NCBI GenBank assembly: GCA_014905825.1
Contig: JACGCN010000035.1
Location: 124,001-188,000 of the forward strand
DNA from: Lyophyllum atratum
Lineage: Eukaryota > Basidiomycota > Agaricomycetes > Agaricales > Lyophyllaceae
Length of the DNA: 64,000 nucleotides
Direction of reading: 5' to 3'
Below are positions 44,915 to 56,778 of the stretch, piece after piece; within the stretch, counting starts at the first letter, position 1; each line of letters begins with the position of its first letter. The position numbers and the translations under genes are program-made. Under the pieces are notes generated by a model. It had not been told where the DNA came from and made no database searches. It saw only the letters and a list, made by a program, of their open reading frames with translations.

Positions 44915-46338
44915 GATTGCGGATGAGAATCAGGGGTAGGGCTCGAGGAGATGTGCGGGGATGCGAATGATGATAAGGGCTGCAGTGAATGCAGTCAAAC
45001 CTGCCTATGCAGTGATAAATGCTGGCAGAAGGTGCGTGTCAGTCAAGAAGAGCATCATGTGCACTGGCGACGGTGCGGTGCCAGATCAGGGACGATGACA
45101 AATACCTCCGCCGTTTCCCCAGATTTCCCCAGATTGAGTAGGAAATTGAAATATCGCGACCCATATCGATCGCGTACTTTACCAAGATGGTATTCCTCGC
45201 AGATCCCGCTGGACAAGTGATAAGATAGAGATGATTTTGTTTGCCGCCACGCCCGCCGAAAAGGGAGAAGCCAAAGTCAGCAATACATGTGCTCATCGTG
45301 CGTTCATTGTTATCAGAAGATGGAAAAAGAACTGAAGGAATATGCAGACGCATGGTAACGTATGGTCTACAGCAACCACATACATATCCGAGTACTTAGT
45401 TCACATTGTCAGGGGATATGGACAGTGGATCGTGAGTCACGGACTTCCTAAACATGCAATGGTTTGTCTCCCATGGAAGACTCGTGCGAATCGCGGAGCA
45501 CGGACTGTGGAAAGAGAAGACATAAACGAATTACTAACGATGCTATTGTACTTAGATGCTTGAACCGGTTATTTTGGTTTGAAGGAAGAGGAATTCAGCT
45601 GGTACTTGACAGGCTTGAGTGACGACTCAGACTCCAGAGGAACATCTCGTCAGAAAAAAAGTACTTCGGAATCCGGCACGGATAAGAAACCAGCCTTGAA
45701 ATATCCGGTTGCGCGTCCGGTGCGCGTTATGGTTGCAATATATGGAGCTCAGACTTAGAACGTCAGGAGCTGGAGACGCATCAGTTGTCTCAGCGGAAGA
45801 CAAGACCGAAGAAAACCGATGTTGGCGGAAGATGGCGATGTTAGGAAAGCCCTTACGCCACAAATAATCCAATACTCGTTGTTTGTAGTCGGTCCGGACT
45901 CGCCGTTCGTCGATTTGTGTACCGACTCCCCTCCTCAGTCACGATGTCTTCCAGTGTCTTCTCTCTCTGGCCACAGGTCCGCAATAGACTTTCCCGACGC
46001 CGCTTTTTAGACTCTCCAGCACCAAACGCTTAAAAGTACAGTCTTCAGGTTTTCTGCGGCCTCGAGAGCAGGAAAGTCCATCACCTGCGGAACCCATCAG
46101 TGGCATGTCAAGTTTAACCCCACCACGCTCTGTCGAGTAAAATGGTTGCGCCATCATCGGACATGTTATCGCCGCCATGCCAGTGATCTGCTTCTTTGCC
46201 CTAGACCTGGTGTCGTACAGGTACCAATCTTGTACTGCCAAGCACCCCGTATTCCATCCCAACGACTGAAACAACATACACCCTGGCCATGGGGCGTCTT
46301 TAAATCTTACTGCCCCATCCCCCTCAACCCTGCTCTTC
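44915..46338. other. Intergenic region with a possible MYND relic
   Basis: Apart from the Cys-rich frame at 44951-45220, nothing is recognised in this 1.4-kb stretch. Confidence 0.4.
44951..45220 (+). CDS. MYND-type zinc-finger-like ORF, probably partial
   Basis: The start MCGDANDDKGCSECSQTC is followed by LCSDKCWQK and HHVHWRRC. The spacing CSxCx4CSxxCWQK...HxxxC resembles a MYND finger, but the first CxxC pair is incomplete and a short insertion precedes the His. The downstream sequence shows no known domain. It lies only about 36 bases from the divergent gene's start. It could be a relic, or an exon with an unrecognised intron. Confidence 0.3.
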   Translation: MCGDANDDKGCSECSQTCLCSDKCWQKVRVSQEEHHVHWRRCGARSGTMTNTSAVSPDFPRLSRKLKYRDPYRSRTLPRWYSSQIPLDK

Positions 46339-47521
46339 ATGGATCGCGATGCGCAGGTCCAGTTTATCGACGGTGCACTAGGGCCCCATGAAGTTGGCGT
46401 CATGGTGGCGATCTTTCTGTTTGGTCTGGTCACCATACAGGCCTTCATCTATTTTCGACAATACCCGGATGATCCTCGAGGAGTAAAACTTCTGGTAAGT
46501 TTTCGCCGTAATGTCTGTACAATGTTTCTCTTCACTCATGAAAACAGGTCACCGTCGTTTGGTACGTCAAACTCAGATGATTCTCGGTTTTTCTTTTGGC
46601 CCTTACCCGTTCTCTCTGCGAAAGGACGCTGTTCTTTGGACACACGATTATCAGCGCATTCTCACTTTACCGGCGTACAGTAACAGATTACGGGAAGATA
46701 TCGGATTTAGAGCAGTATCCAGAAGGAATGTGCGGGGCGTTCTCGTTATCTGGTCTCATTGGTTCGCTCGTTCAGGTGGGTATCAGTGGTCAATCTCCCA
46801 GCCTGTGTTCATCGATGCATTCTTTCAGTCATTCTTCGCCTATCGACTATACCGACTCTCTGGTCGGCTGACAATCGGCATCATCTGCTGGATACTCTCC
46901 CTCGTGCGGTTCGGGTGCATTCTCTTTATCTCCGTGACTACATGCCAGGCCACTTCGGTGCGTGAGTACGTGGCCCACTGGAAATGGCTCGTCATCTTCT
47001 CGCTTTCTCTCTCTGCGTTTGTGGACTTGATGATCGCTGGTTCACTCTCTTATTGCCTCTGGAGCCGGAGTGAAGATGTTTTCAAATAGTACGTATCTCG
47101 ACTGTACGACTTTGGCCAAATGATGACACGAAGAGCAGCGCACAAAGGGCAGTCGACAAGCTTATTGCTTGGACAATACGTGGGTGTCACTCTTCCATCC
47201 ATGCCATCTCTGACGATCAAACCGTGTACAGAAACAGGTGCACTGACGAGGTGTGTTGCCTCCATATGATATGGGACCTAGGCTACGGGGCTGAATAGCA
47301 CATCAGCATTTCGAGTATACTTATGCTCGTCCTCGTAAGTCTTCGTTCTCGTCCAACGGGTTCATCTCCTTTCTCAACAGAACGTTAGTATGCTGCTGTT
47401 CATAACTTTGCGTGGCTGGCAGTATATCCAGTCATTTCTGGATGTGTGTACCTTCCACGACATCCAAGCTAGGATTCAGGCTGATGGCATCCAAAAACAG
47501 TGTTCGCGAATTACCTTTTAG
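46339..47521 (+). CDS. DUF6534-like multi-helix membrane protein
   Basis: This basidiomycete integral membrane family has unknown function. The start MDRDAQVQFIDGALGPHEVGVMVAIFLFGLVTIQAFIYFRQYP is typical of the family N-terminus. Further helices follow: VTVVWTLFFGHTIISAFSLYR, FSLSGLIGSLVQSFFAYRLYRLSGR, IGIICWILSLVRFGCILFIS, WKWLVIFSLSLSAFVDLMIAGSLSYCLW and TGALTSISSILMLVLN. Five or more introns are inferred. The cytosolic tail ends CSRITF, TAG 47519-47521. The C-terminal helix pair is less conserved than usual. Confidence 0.7.
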
Positions 47522-47730
47522 CCTCGTGAGTTATCCTTGCTATCCAAGACCACTGCAGAGTTGACGTGCACGGTAGCCTCAACGCACGTAATGATTTCCG
47601 AGAGGATATGAACCGCAAGCCAACCTTTTTCGACGTCGAAATACCCCCTGACATCGTCCACCAGCCACGACATGTTTGTCCACCATCCAGATATTCGATC
47701 CATTACTGACTGTAGTTTCTTTGGTACCAT
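47518..47730 (-). CDS. Small ORF, uncertain
   Basis: This 70-codon frame starts with ATG and reads like a short helical protein (GWWTNMSWLVDDVRGYFDVEKGW). It overlaps the stop of the DUF6534-like gene by a few bases. No family is recognised; it may be a gene relic. Confidence 0.2.
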   Translation of the reverse strand: MVPKKLQSVMDRISGWWTNMSWLVDDVRGYFDVEKGWLAVHILSEIITCVEATVHVNSAVVLDSKDNSRG

Positions 47731-48465
47731 AGTCCCTTCATATGATAGACGATTCCAGGTTTAGTACTTCCGATCATGTACATCCTTTAGGCCTCCAGCC
47801 TCCACGGCGGTTAGAACTGAATATGTAAGCCGTTTCGTCATTTCCGAGTATGTCGAACTTATAACGCCTATAAAGAACATAGAGAACATTGAACATTTAA
47901 TGCGTTAGGGAAACGAATTATTCTAGATGTTTTAATTGGCCTCCAGTTCAAATCGAGGAGAATCGAGGGCTATTGGTGGGCGTGTATGATGTACTCACGC
48001 AAATGAAAGAATGCGGAAACCGTTCATACCCTTGTTTGACCAGTGGATAGGGAAGGATAGGGACCGAGGTTTGAGCATCGTTATTTGAAGCCTAATTGAG
48101 GATGATGGCAAGTGGCAGGCGCAGACACCGGAACAAGGTTAACGGGCCGTCAATTTGTTTGATGCCTGACAAGTCTGCTGAGCAGGTCTGCCTGTCACCT
48201 TCTTCTCTTTCCTTTCTCTGGATGCACACCTAAGATACCCGATGCCTGAGTGGTTGGAACTCACTGGCATCAAGAAAAGAACCCAACGGTGACCAGACGG
48301 ACACATATCATGGGCCCGGGACTTTTCCGGTGAACTGTTAAACTTACATGAGTTGATAAGAGTCGAAATACCAGGACAGATCTATTCCACCGCCTATGGT
48401 GGCTCTACGTCTCTCCAACTTTCACCCCTCCAATCACTTGTTCCTCGCAAATTCCGGCGTACGCA
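47731..48465. other. Intergenic region, no gene seen
   Basis: This AT-rich stretch lies before the F-box gene. It presumably includes that gene's promoter. Confidence 0.45.
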
Positions 48466-50097
48466 ATGCACCAATGTTTGGCGATACCAGAGATTCTTGC
48501 TGCCATTTTCCAACACTTTCGCGACATGGAGGATAGGGAGGAGGGGTCAGCGATACTTGCACGCCTCGCAGTTACCTGCCAATCATTCAAAGAACCAGCC
48601 CTAGATGCGCTTTGGTACAGGCTGCCGTCTTTTCATCGACTGATTGGGTGCCTACCCGCCGATGTCATTGACAAGCAGAGAGGAGGAAGATTTCCTCGCG
48701 TAAGCCAAGTTCCAATAACCGTAGCCATCTATAATGCTCATTATCCGCAGTATCACCGTCTCACGCGAAGGCTAGGACCAAATGACTTCGATAGGATTCA
48801 GTCCTATGCCTCCAGGGTCCAGATTCTCCTTGGCCTCGATCAACCAGAATTACTAGACCCCATCCTGCTCCCCGTACTCCTTTCTCGGAACCCGACTCCG
48901 GGGCCACTATTATCTACGCTCAGGTGTTTGAATATCTCTATCGACCTCTTCAACCACCAAGCCTTCTACCCTCGTCTGATTGTCGGTCCCACACTGAAGG
49001 CGATCACTCTCTTTACCCGCGCTGCCTCCTCACTGGCTGACTTTCCTTGGGATAACATTCAGAAGGTGCTGATGACACACCCAATAGCCCTCGAATCGTT
49101 CAAGATCCATGCATCTACATCTAACATAATCCCAATTTCTGATTCCCCACCTGTACTCGTGGAGCTCATACACAGCTTCAAGCATATCAAAGTGCTAGAT
49201 GTTCCTACATTCTTCGCAGGCTACAGCACCTTTTCCCACCTTTCCTTGTTACCTGAACTTCAGGAGCTGAGTATCTCAGGAATTGGTGCAGAGCTGGCTC
49301 TCCTTGTCGACGTCCCTTTTCCAAACTTACAGAAACTCCAACTCCGAATGCACCATCTGCTCTTCTGCGAAACCTTTTTCCAGTTTCCCCGCTTCCAGCA
49401 GCTTCAGTCCTTGAAGATAGTGCGGCATGCAGACGTTGGTCCTACATGGAATATTGCCCAGTTCTTCCTCCATTTTCGAACGGGCCAAGCACTTCCAGCC
49501 CTGACCTCCCTCGACATCAGAATTCCATTCAAGCACTACCGTCCTCCTCGTACCAGCAATCTCACATCCCCTATAAATCTACAAACCCTCGAGCTCCTCT
49601 TCCCCATTGTTGACCTAACGACGCTGAGAATCAACGTAGACACCCCTTTCATTCTCAATCTCGGTGACCTCGTTAAAATAGGGACAGCTTGGCCACACCT
49701 CAGAATCCTCGAACTCCAGGACCGAATGATCCATTCGACTCCAAGTGTTGCGCTCGCAGACCTCGTTCCCTTCCTCTCGTCATGCCCCAATCTCGAAGAG
49801 CTGGCGCTTCGGGTGAACGCGTTCCAAGAAATACCTAGCTTCGCGCAACTGGGCGAAATCGTACCACATCCTCGTCTACGCAAGTTCAACTATTGCAGAT
49901 CCCCAATTAAGGAACCTCGCCAAGTAGCTGCCTTTTTGGCATACCTCCTCCCTAATATTTCGGAATTGGACGCAGAGCGCGTTTTCAATGCACAAGGCGA
50001 CCTCGTGGATTTCACGGAGGATCCTACGGAGTTGCTGTACGTAAAACGTTGGGAAGAGGTCCAAGGCATTATGAAGCCGCTGCTTGGGGATGACTAG
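48466..50097 (+). CDS. F-box/LRR protein
   Basis: A single exon of 543 codons. The N-terminal F-box-like helix set (CLAIPEILAAIFQHF, LARLAVTCQSFKEPALDALWYRL) is the usual form in mushrooms. A long region of irregular leucine-rich repeats follows (for example LPELQELSISGIGAEL, FPNLQKLQLRMHHLL, LPALTSLDIRIPF). Family knowledge: such proteins act as substrate adaptors of SCF ubiquitin ligases. Agaricomycetes have hundreds of fast-evolving, often single-exon copies, so the target is unknown. Confidence 0.8.
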   Translation: MHQCLAIPEILAAIFQHFRDMEDREEGSAILARLAVTCQSFKEPALDALWYRLPSFHRLIGCLPADVIDKQRGGRFPRVSQVPITVAIYNAHYPQYHRLTRRLGPNDFDRIQSYASRVQILLGLDQPELLDPILLPVLLSRNPTPGPLLSTLRCLNISIDLFNHQAFYPRLIVGPTLKAITLFTRAASSLADFPWDNIQKVLMTHPIALESFKIHASTSNIIPISDSPPVLVELIHSFKHIKVLDVPTFFAGYSTFSHLSLLPELQELSISGIGAELALLVDVPFPNLQKLQLRMHHLLFCETFFQFPRFQQLQSLKIVRHADVGPTWNIAQFFLHFRTGQALPALTSLDIRIPFKHYRPPRTSNLTSPINLQTLELLFPIVDLTTLRINVDTPFILNLGDLVKIGTAWPHLRILELQDRMIHSTPSVALADLVPFLSSCPNLEELALRVNAFQEIPSFAQLGEIVPHPRLRKFNYCRSPIKEPRQVAAFLAYLLPNISELDAERVFNAQGDLVDFTEDPTELLYVKRWEEVQGIMKPLLGDD

Positions 50098-50936
50098 TAG
50101 AATTTGAGTAGAATGAGTGCATTTGTCTTGTACGTGTTTCAATTGGTCGACTTCAATTGCGAAGCTGACGGACTTGAAACCCCTAGAACCGTCGTGTTGG
50201 CAATGCTTAGCCTATGCGTATCAATTCACATCGACGAACATCTCGACGTTCACGTCTAGTGTTCGGACCAATGACCCGGAACTTTTTGGGGCTCTTCTTT
50301 TGACCTGCCCTTGTCAAGTGTTCCTGGAGCCACCATGAAGATGCAGCTGAACACTGCGTACCAGATCTCAGATACGGTGGTGTGCAATTGGGGTGACACA
50401 CAAAGAGGATGATCATCAAGATTATTGTGTGGACGATACGTACTATGTCATATCCTTTCATGTTCGTAGGGTTCACCTCGACGGCTATATATTCATAGTT
50501 GATTCGGATATCCATCATCACATCCGTGAGGTTCTCTAAATACTTGTTATTTCACTGGGCTGAGGTGGAGGGTTATCTCTTGCTAGAGTATGTAAGGCTG
50601 CGGCTCGATGTATACATTGTATACGGTGTCTGTACCATTTGTTCTACTTTTTTCTCGAGAACTTTCTATACACAGCTCGTTGAATGCTACAAACGTATTT
50701 ATTTCAGGAAAGTATACATGATATAAGTGATGCTATTCCATCTGTTCCTCCCTTGGTCCATCCATCCAATCCCTTCCACCGTACATACGAATACGAAATA
50801 ATGATAGCAACAGCTTAAACGACGAGAGCAACTACAACGGATAGTGTGTGTGTAAGTGAGTAAGAACGAGGCAACGAAAGCCACTATACATACAAAAAGA
50901 ATCCGGAAGAGAACAAATTGAACCAGAAAAAAAACC
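50098..50936. other. Convergent intergenic region
   Basis: Both flanking genes end here. Open frames are short and no gene is recognised. Confidence 0.5.
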
Positions 50937-53900
50937 TCATCGCCTACCCGGGGGTGGAATAGGCAGTGGCGGCTGCGACATCCGGTTAGGCGAGCTATTG
51001 ACGCGCGTATTCCACCTCGTCTGCTCATCCTGATCATCCTCGCCAGGGTCTGCATATATACCTGAGAACTTCGTACGCGGTGTCGCCGTACCCGGAAGCG
51101 CAGCCTGGAAGGATGACGGGGTGGCATTGGGGTGAGCATTACGGCCCCGGGGCGTCATGTTCGAAGGCGGGGGAGGAATAACAGGCCCGCTCCGGACAGC
51201 ACCGAGGGGGGCATTCACAGTTGCAGGGGACGCCGGTGCATATATCCTAGATGGCGGACGCGGGATAACAGGCGCGTATATCTGGCTCTGCGACGACGAC
51301 GACGACGGCGGCGGCGGCGGAATGACGGGCCCACTGCGGGATGCGCCGCCAAGGGACATTTGGGACTGGGCAGGCGGGGTGGGGGCGTAGATTTGATGGC
51401 GAGGCACACCGTTATCACGGTTGGGGGCAGCGTAGATGCGCGATGGGTCGTTCTGAAGAGGGCGTGCTCCGGCGAGCGAAGGTGAGGTGGGGGCGTATAA
51501 CTGGCGTGGGGTCTGTGAGGCGGCAGAGCTGCTGGTGGGAGGAGCATATATCTGGTTGCGCGCGTCAGCGCCCCTGCCATAGATACGTGAAGAATCTCCT
51601 TGGAGAGGTTGAGACCCAGAGGAGGAGGGCGATGGGGGGCCGTATATCTGGGGCTTAGGGGCCTGAGCGTTGGGGTATGGGCCTCGAGAAGAGGGGCCGT
51701 AAATAGAGGGTGCTGTCTGGGTAGTGACAGGTGCCTGGCGATATCCAGCCTGAGAGGGTGGATTGGCATATATGTTGGTGCCAAGACGAGCACCTCTGCC
51801 TGTACCCCGGCCCCAATCCGGGCGGCGGCTGTCTGAGCTGCCAGTGCCAGATTCCGTTTCGGAGGGATTCTTATAGGGAACGAACCCACGCGGGGGGAAG
51901 TTATGTAAATCTCCATTGTCGTGTGGGTCTACCATGTCTGGGATGACTGGCCGTGTCTCCGGCTCCTCGGGGACGAGAGTTAGAGGCGCGCTATTTGGGC
52001 TGAGGAAGCCTGCCGTCTCTTGGTCGCGTATGCCCGCGCTTGAAGGGGGTCGAGACTGTAGAGAGAAATGGGTCAATACGATGATGGCAAGAAATAGAAC
52101 ACCGAAGACGCACGGGAGGCTCAACTATGATATTAACTGTACTCCCACTCGATGCACGAGGCTGGTTTTGACCGTAAGGCGACCGTTCGTTTGTGCGACC
52201 ACGCGGCTGGAACGACGGGCTGAGATGATCCCGACTCGTCGGCGTGATAGGGCTCGTAGCAGAGGAATCAAGTGGCTACATATATCATCAGCTGGATCGT
52301 TTCAGATGAGGAGACTAATTCAACTCACGTCATTGACAGTGCTACGTCTCCAGTGATCAACGTCCGGCCCACCCACGATGGTGCTTGTGAAGTCCGGGGG
52401 TGGATTCGTGAGCCATGTCGGAGAAGGCGACGGCGCATCGCTAGCACTTGTGCGGCTGTACGAGCGTATACTCGGAACTTCCGGGATGTCGCTGAGGTTA
52501 TGCCCCCAGTCCCCGTCAACTCTCCCCGAAGTAGCTGGGAACGTGATAATATCCAGGTTCGACATCCCCGTGGTGATAGATGAGGCAGAATGCATGGTGT
52601 CGGGTGACGAGGGTTGGGGGCGGTGCCCACGTGGGTAGGGGTACGGTTGGGTCTGTTGGTTTGGAACCATAATTGGCGGTGGGGGCCCCTTGGGTGGAGG
52701 AATGCGAAGGGGCGGCGTTTCCGCAGTTGCTGGCTCGGACGGAGGCTCCACTATAACGATTGGTGGGGGCTGGGGCATACGCAGGTAGGGCAAACGGTTG
52801 GAGCGCATACTGGTGTGTTGACTGACAGTGGAGCTCGACGACATGTCGCGCTCTCGTTCATGTTCCAGTTGCCGGACTTTCTGTCGCTCCTGACGCAGTT
52901 CTTTCTCCCGTTCTTCCCGTATACGCCGCTCTTGGTTCCTCTCCCGCTCAAGCTCCTCCTCCCTTTCACGCTCTCGATCCAGTTCTTTCTCCCTCTCCTC
53001 GCGCATACGTCGCTCCTCATCCCTCTCCCGCTCAAGTTCCCTCTCCCTTTCACGCTCACGCTCCAGAACGGCCTCCATCTCCCTCTGTCGCGCCTCCTCC
53101 TTCTCCCGCATCTCCCTCTTCTCGCGCTCCAACTCAAGCTCCTTCATCTTGACCCTCATCCGCTCAGCCTCCTGCGCCCTTTCTGCTTCCCGGAGCTCCC
53201 ACTGCCGGATCGTCTCCCGCTGTTCGGCCTCACGCCGTACTGTCTCCTCCATCCGCTCCTTCGCCGCGTCCAGCTCCTGCCGCACACTATCCCCTGCCGG
53301 GGTCGAAGATCTAGTAGGAATTGAATTCGCAGGCTGGCTGCGAGGCGTGTGACTGGACTGCCCACGAGGCACGCCAGGCTGAGCACGTTCCCGAGACTCG
53401 TGTCGGCGATGACGTCGTGCTTCACTTGGGTGCTGTGAACCGTTCATACCCCGCGATAGATCGGGCGTCTGGTGGGGATGTGCAGGCCGCCTGTCCTCCA
53501 TGTCGGTATCCCCTTCGTATTCCTCGATGAAGGCCTGGCCACTGCCTAGAGGAGTCTGATGCGGACGATCGGCAATGTTTCGACGACGAGGCATTCCTTC
53601 CTCTTGTTCAAGGGCCAACATCCTTCCCTGTCTCACCCCTTCGGCGTATCCCAGCTTCCGACCTTCCTCGCGTGCCAATGTTACGAGTCGTTGGTCATTG
53701 AGCTGCCGAGCTAGAGCACGTGCTTTGGTAGCAGACCTCTCGGCCTCGTCGCGTTCAATCTCGATAGTTTTGATTAGCTGCTGTTTATTTTGGCTGTGGG
53801 CTGATTAGCAACAGAACCTCATAACGGAAGTGGTACGTACATGTCACGCTGGGCCGTTTCAAGCTGGAACCGGTATAGCCCCAACTCATGCTTGGCCCTT

Positions 53901-54442
53901 GTCGCCTCCACTTGTGCATCCATCACGCTTTCCGCGATCTTCAGACCCTTGATAGTATGTCCCGTCTCCAACGTTTTACGTGCCTCCTCTGCCGTGTTCG
54001 CCCGGCGCTGCAGCCCCTTGAGGTGCGTAATGGCAGTGTGGAGGAGCTTGCGGCTTTCCTTTGCTTCGTACTCCTGCGTAATTAGGCGCTGAACGAGCGT
54101 CTCCACCGGCGTATTAGACAACACTCGTTCGCGCTCCCGGCGATATTGCACACTGGGCCCATCCTTTATGGCAGTTTTCATAGCGCCCATGTTGGTGCGC
54201 GGCTCCCCAGACTTATAGTCCGGTCGTGAGTTAGGATTGTAGGTATACACAGGTTCTTTGTGGGGGAATTGGTACTGGGAGTTGTAGTAGGATTCATTTA
54301 GTGGGCGTTCCGAATCAGCTTGACCGCGCTCTTGTAGGTTAAGGCTTAAAAGAAAAAAGAACAATGGGCATTCTGTGATCGAAAAAGGACTACGCGATGC
54401 TCACCCATTGTCCTCTGGGAAAAAGAAACGGTCGTCCGGCAT
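50937..54442 (-). CDS. Coiled-coil protein with C-terminal IYAP repeats
   Basis: The start is the ATG at 54440-54442 (MPDDRFFFPEDNG), joined over an intron to LNLQERGQADSERPLNESYYN. The first third (53820-54330) is helical (YRRERERVLSNTPVETLVQRLITQEYEAKESRKLLHTAI). An intron near 53793-53845 leads to the central part (52320-53790): EEGRKLGYAEGVRQGRMLAL, a disordered segment, then a long E/R coiled coil (about 150 residues of EREREREREL-type sequence). A Pro-rich region follows. Two further introns (about 52270-52325 and 52068-52123) lead to the last exon. That exon contains about eleven short [QRSN][IL]Y[AG]-type motifs (NIYANPP, QIYGPPSP, RIYAAPN, QIYAPTPP, RIYAPASP, GIYADP). About 1,100 residues. 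Unknown function; likely a cytosolic scaffold. Frames antisense to it are shadows. Confidence 0.7.
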
Positions 54443-55069
54443 AACCTGGGGGTGGCCTGAGATAGAGAAACAAGCGGTCTAGAGGGTGACATGCGTACCT
54501 CGGTTCTAGCCATATATGAGCTCTAATCCCCACTCGACTCCTTGACGAGCCAAAACGTCGAAAGTGGTGTTTGTGGGGTCGAGTGGGGTTCGGGCGACTC
54601 CTTGAACCGTAACCCTGCCTTGTTCAGTCAGTCCTGTCAGCTACCTGTCCAGCGAACGATCAAGAAGATGGTGGTTATAGCAAGAGAGGGCCGTTGTCCG
54701 TCCGACTCCGTCCTAGCAGGCCATCAACTGTTCAGGAACCGAAACAAATTTGACGCGTTGCTCATAGAATCGGGTTAGGGTTTCATTGATCCCATGACAG
54801 CCGCCGACCAATGCCGCGGCGAGGACGCGACAATGACCTCTGCGGTTCTGCCACTTCCAGTATGTCCATCTCTGTCTTCCACATTAGCATAACTAAGGCA
54901 TCTCAATATATGTAGATACATCCCAAGCACAAAAAACGGCAGGCTTTATAAATTTCTACAGCAAGGGTATGTACATGGCACAGGATTGATACAGGAAGAC
55001 TGGCATAGCTGGAGCAAAGAAAGGAATCGTAACATCGAGCATAGTCCAGAGAGCAGGAAAGACTCCGCC
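54443..55069. other. Intergenic region upstream of the coiled-coil gene
   Basis: No gene seen. The part from about 54745 on is similar to 56460-56780, as part of the tandem duplication. About 290 bases (54450-54745) have no counterpart in the second copy. Confidence 0.5.
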
Positions 55070-56117
55070 TTAGATCTTCGGAAGAACCGCAGCAATCCAT
55101 GCATGCAGATCCTCCATCTCCAACTCATTCATCCAATGCCCGAGGTCATCATAAGATATAAATCGGACACTAGCTATACTTCCAGGCTCCTTGAAGTCGT
55201 CGGACGCGAGCCTCTCATCAGAGGCATGAAATAGTAGTCCAAGGTCAGAACTGAGTGTCTGCGCTGATCGCAGGGAGAAATTATAGTCGACCTGGACATC
55301 GAGGCGATCATGGCCCCAGAAAATTGGGAGAGGCGAAGCGATCTGAGGAAGATGTCAAGTCGAGATTCTACGAAGAGATGAAGGGGGATACGGCATACCT
55401 CTTTGATTTTCTTCCTCAGGGGGACGTATCCTGCGAGCACGAAAGTACCTGCCAGTGGGCGTTTGGTCGTCAAAGCTGTCAGAAGAGCAACAGCACTTCC
55501 TTGGCTGATCCCACCGACCATGATGCGGTTGGAGGGAATGCCGTATTCGTGTTCCTCCACAGATATTATATCGTTGATTTGCTCAACTGCCCGATACAGA
55601 CCTGGCTCGTCTTCTTTTCTATTTTCTATGTCGAACGAAAAGCAATCAAACCTAAAGAAACGGAAAAAGGGTATAACACGAAGAGTTAGCTCTCAGTTAC
55701 ATGGACCAAGTGCCTGCCAGACGGACCAGGAGTTCATAGTTGCTTTACGAGCGCCAGTCACGATCATCCGATGCCTTTATGAGCGATCTTATTTCTAGGA
55801 GCTTCAAATGGAAGTGGCTTTCGACATACGCGTGAGGGAATATCCACTTTATGTGCTCTACACCTGGAATTTTGCGTAGAATGTTGGCGCACATGAGCAT
55901 TCCGTGGCCGGAATCTCCCAACCCCTGTCAAAAGATCCTGATCAGTTGTTACCAACTCGATCAGCGCCTCTAAACTAACATGCAACCATATTACAGTCGC
56001 GGTATGTTTCTCCGGTGGCGCGATTGTGATAAATTGGTACGGGACTTTCGAGCTGGCCGCAGGCTCCGCTGCCTGACTCGGACTGCCAACTTGGAGGATC
56101 GTCTCTGAAGTGTCCAT
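55070..56117 (-). CDS. Acyl-protein thioesterase-like hydrolase, copy 1
   Basis: This is an alpha/beta hydrolase of the phospholipase/carboxylesterase (APT1/LYPLA) family, which removes palmitate from proteins or acts as a carboxylesterase. It starts at the ATG at 56115-56117 (MDTSETILQVGS). Motifs are assembled across introns: TATVIWLHGLGDSGHG (oxyanion motif), KWIFPHAHRMIVTGARKATMNSWFD, the nucleophile motif GGISQGSAVALL (Ser at about 55490), IFWGHDRLDVQVDY (Asp) and GHWMNELEMEDLHAWI (His). It ends AAVLPKI, TAA at 55070-55072. The catalytic triad is intact. The second member is at 56779-57821; the two share exon structure throughout. Confidence 0.85.
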
Positions 56118-56345
56118 TTTCGGATACACAATCAATTGGACGCCTTTCCGAATGTTGCGCGAGGTGAATAGTTCCTATGTAGTATGACGGCCAACCGTCA
56201 GTCTGAGTTATACAACTTGCAAGTCGTTCAGAACAAGTCACGTTTGCTGTGATGGGTAGTTGGCAAAAATGACTCACGGGTTGTTTTCCTAATAGTAACA
56301 ACTTACAAGGACCAATTCCTGCACCTGTGGCCTATTCAATTTTTC

Positions 56346-56455
56346 TCCTGAATAGGCTTGGAAAGAAAAAAGGCCCAAGGGCATCCTCTGATCGAAAAAG
56401 GACAACGCGATGCTCACCCATTCTGATCTGTGAAAAAGAAACCATCGTACAACCA
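56346..56455 (-). pseudogene. Relic of the coiled-coil gene first exon
   Basis: This stretch resembles the 5' end of the gene at 50937-54442. It shares ctgatcgaaaaaggac, cgcgatgctcacccatt and aaaaagaaac with 54380-54430. On the minus strand it still reads DGFFFTDQNG plus the donor gtgagcatcgcg, but no downstream exons follow. It marks a junction of the tandem duplication. Confidence 0.65.
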
Positions 56456-56778
56456 TCGTTACAAATCTGACGCGTTGCTCATAGAATCGGGTTAGGGTTT
56501 CATTGTTCCCATGACAGCCGGCGACAATGCAATGAGGCGACAATGGCCTCTGCCTCTAGATCCAATATGCCCATCTCTGTCTTGATGTTAGCATAATCAA
56601 GGCATCTCAATATATGTAAGTATATCCTAAGCACGAAAACGGCAGGCTTTATACATTTCCACAGCAAGGGTACATGTCACAGGATTGATACAGGGAGACT
56701 GGCATTAGATGGCATAGCTAGAGCAAAGAAAGGAATAGTAACATCGAGCATAGTCCGGAGAGCAGAAATGGCTCCGCC

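Noticed and set aside
45939..46448. 169-codon minus-strand frame
   Set aside because: It overlaps the first exon of the DUF6534-like gene antisense and shows no domain.
47940..47975. Possible tRNA T-loop (gttcaaatc)
   Set aside because: No matching acceptor stem, anticodon stem or D-loop could be found around it.
51215..51916. 233-codon minus frame and several plus frames over the IYAP exon
   Set aside because: They are alternative frames of a repetitive GC-rich exon; the 50937-52124 frame has the regular repeats and joins to upstream exons.
52614..53324. 236-codon plus-strand Leu-rich frame
   Set aside because: It is the antisense of the E/R coiled coil (GAG/CGG codons read backwards give Leu/Pro).
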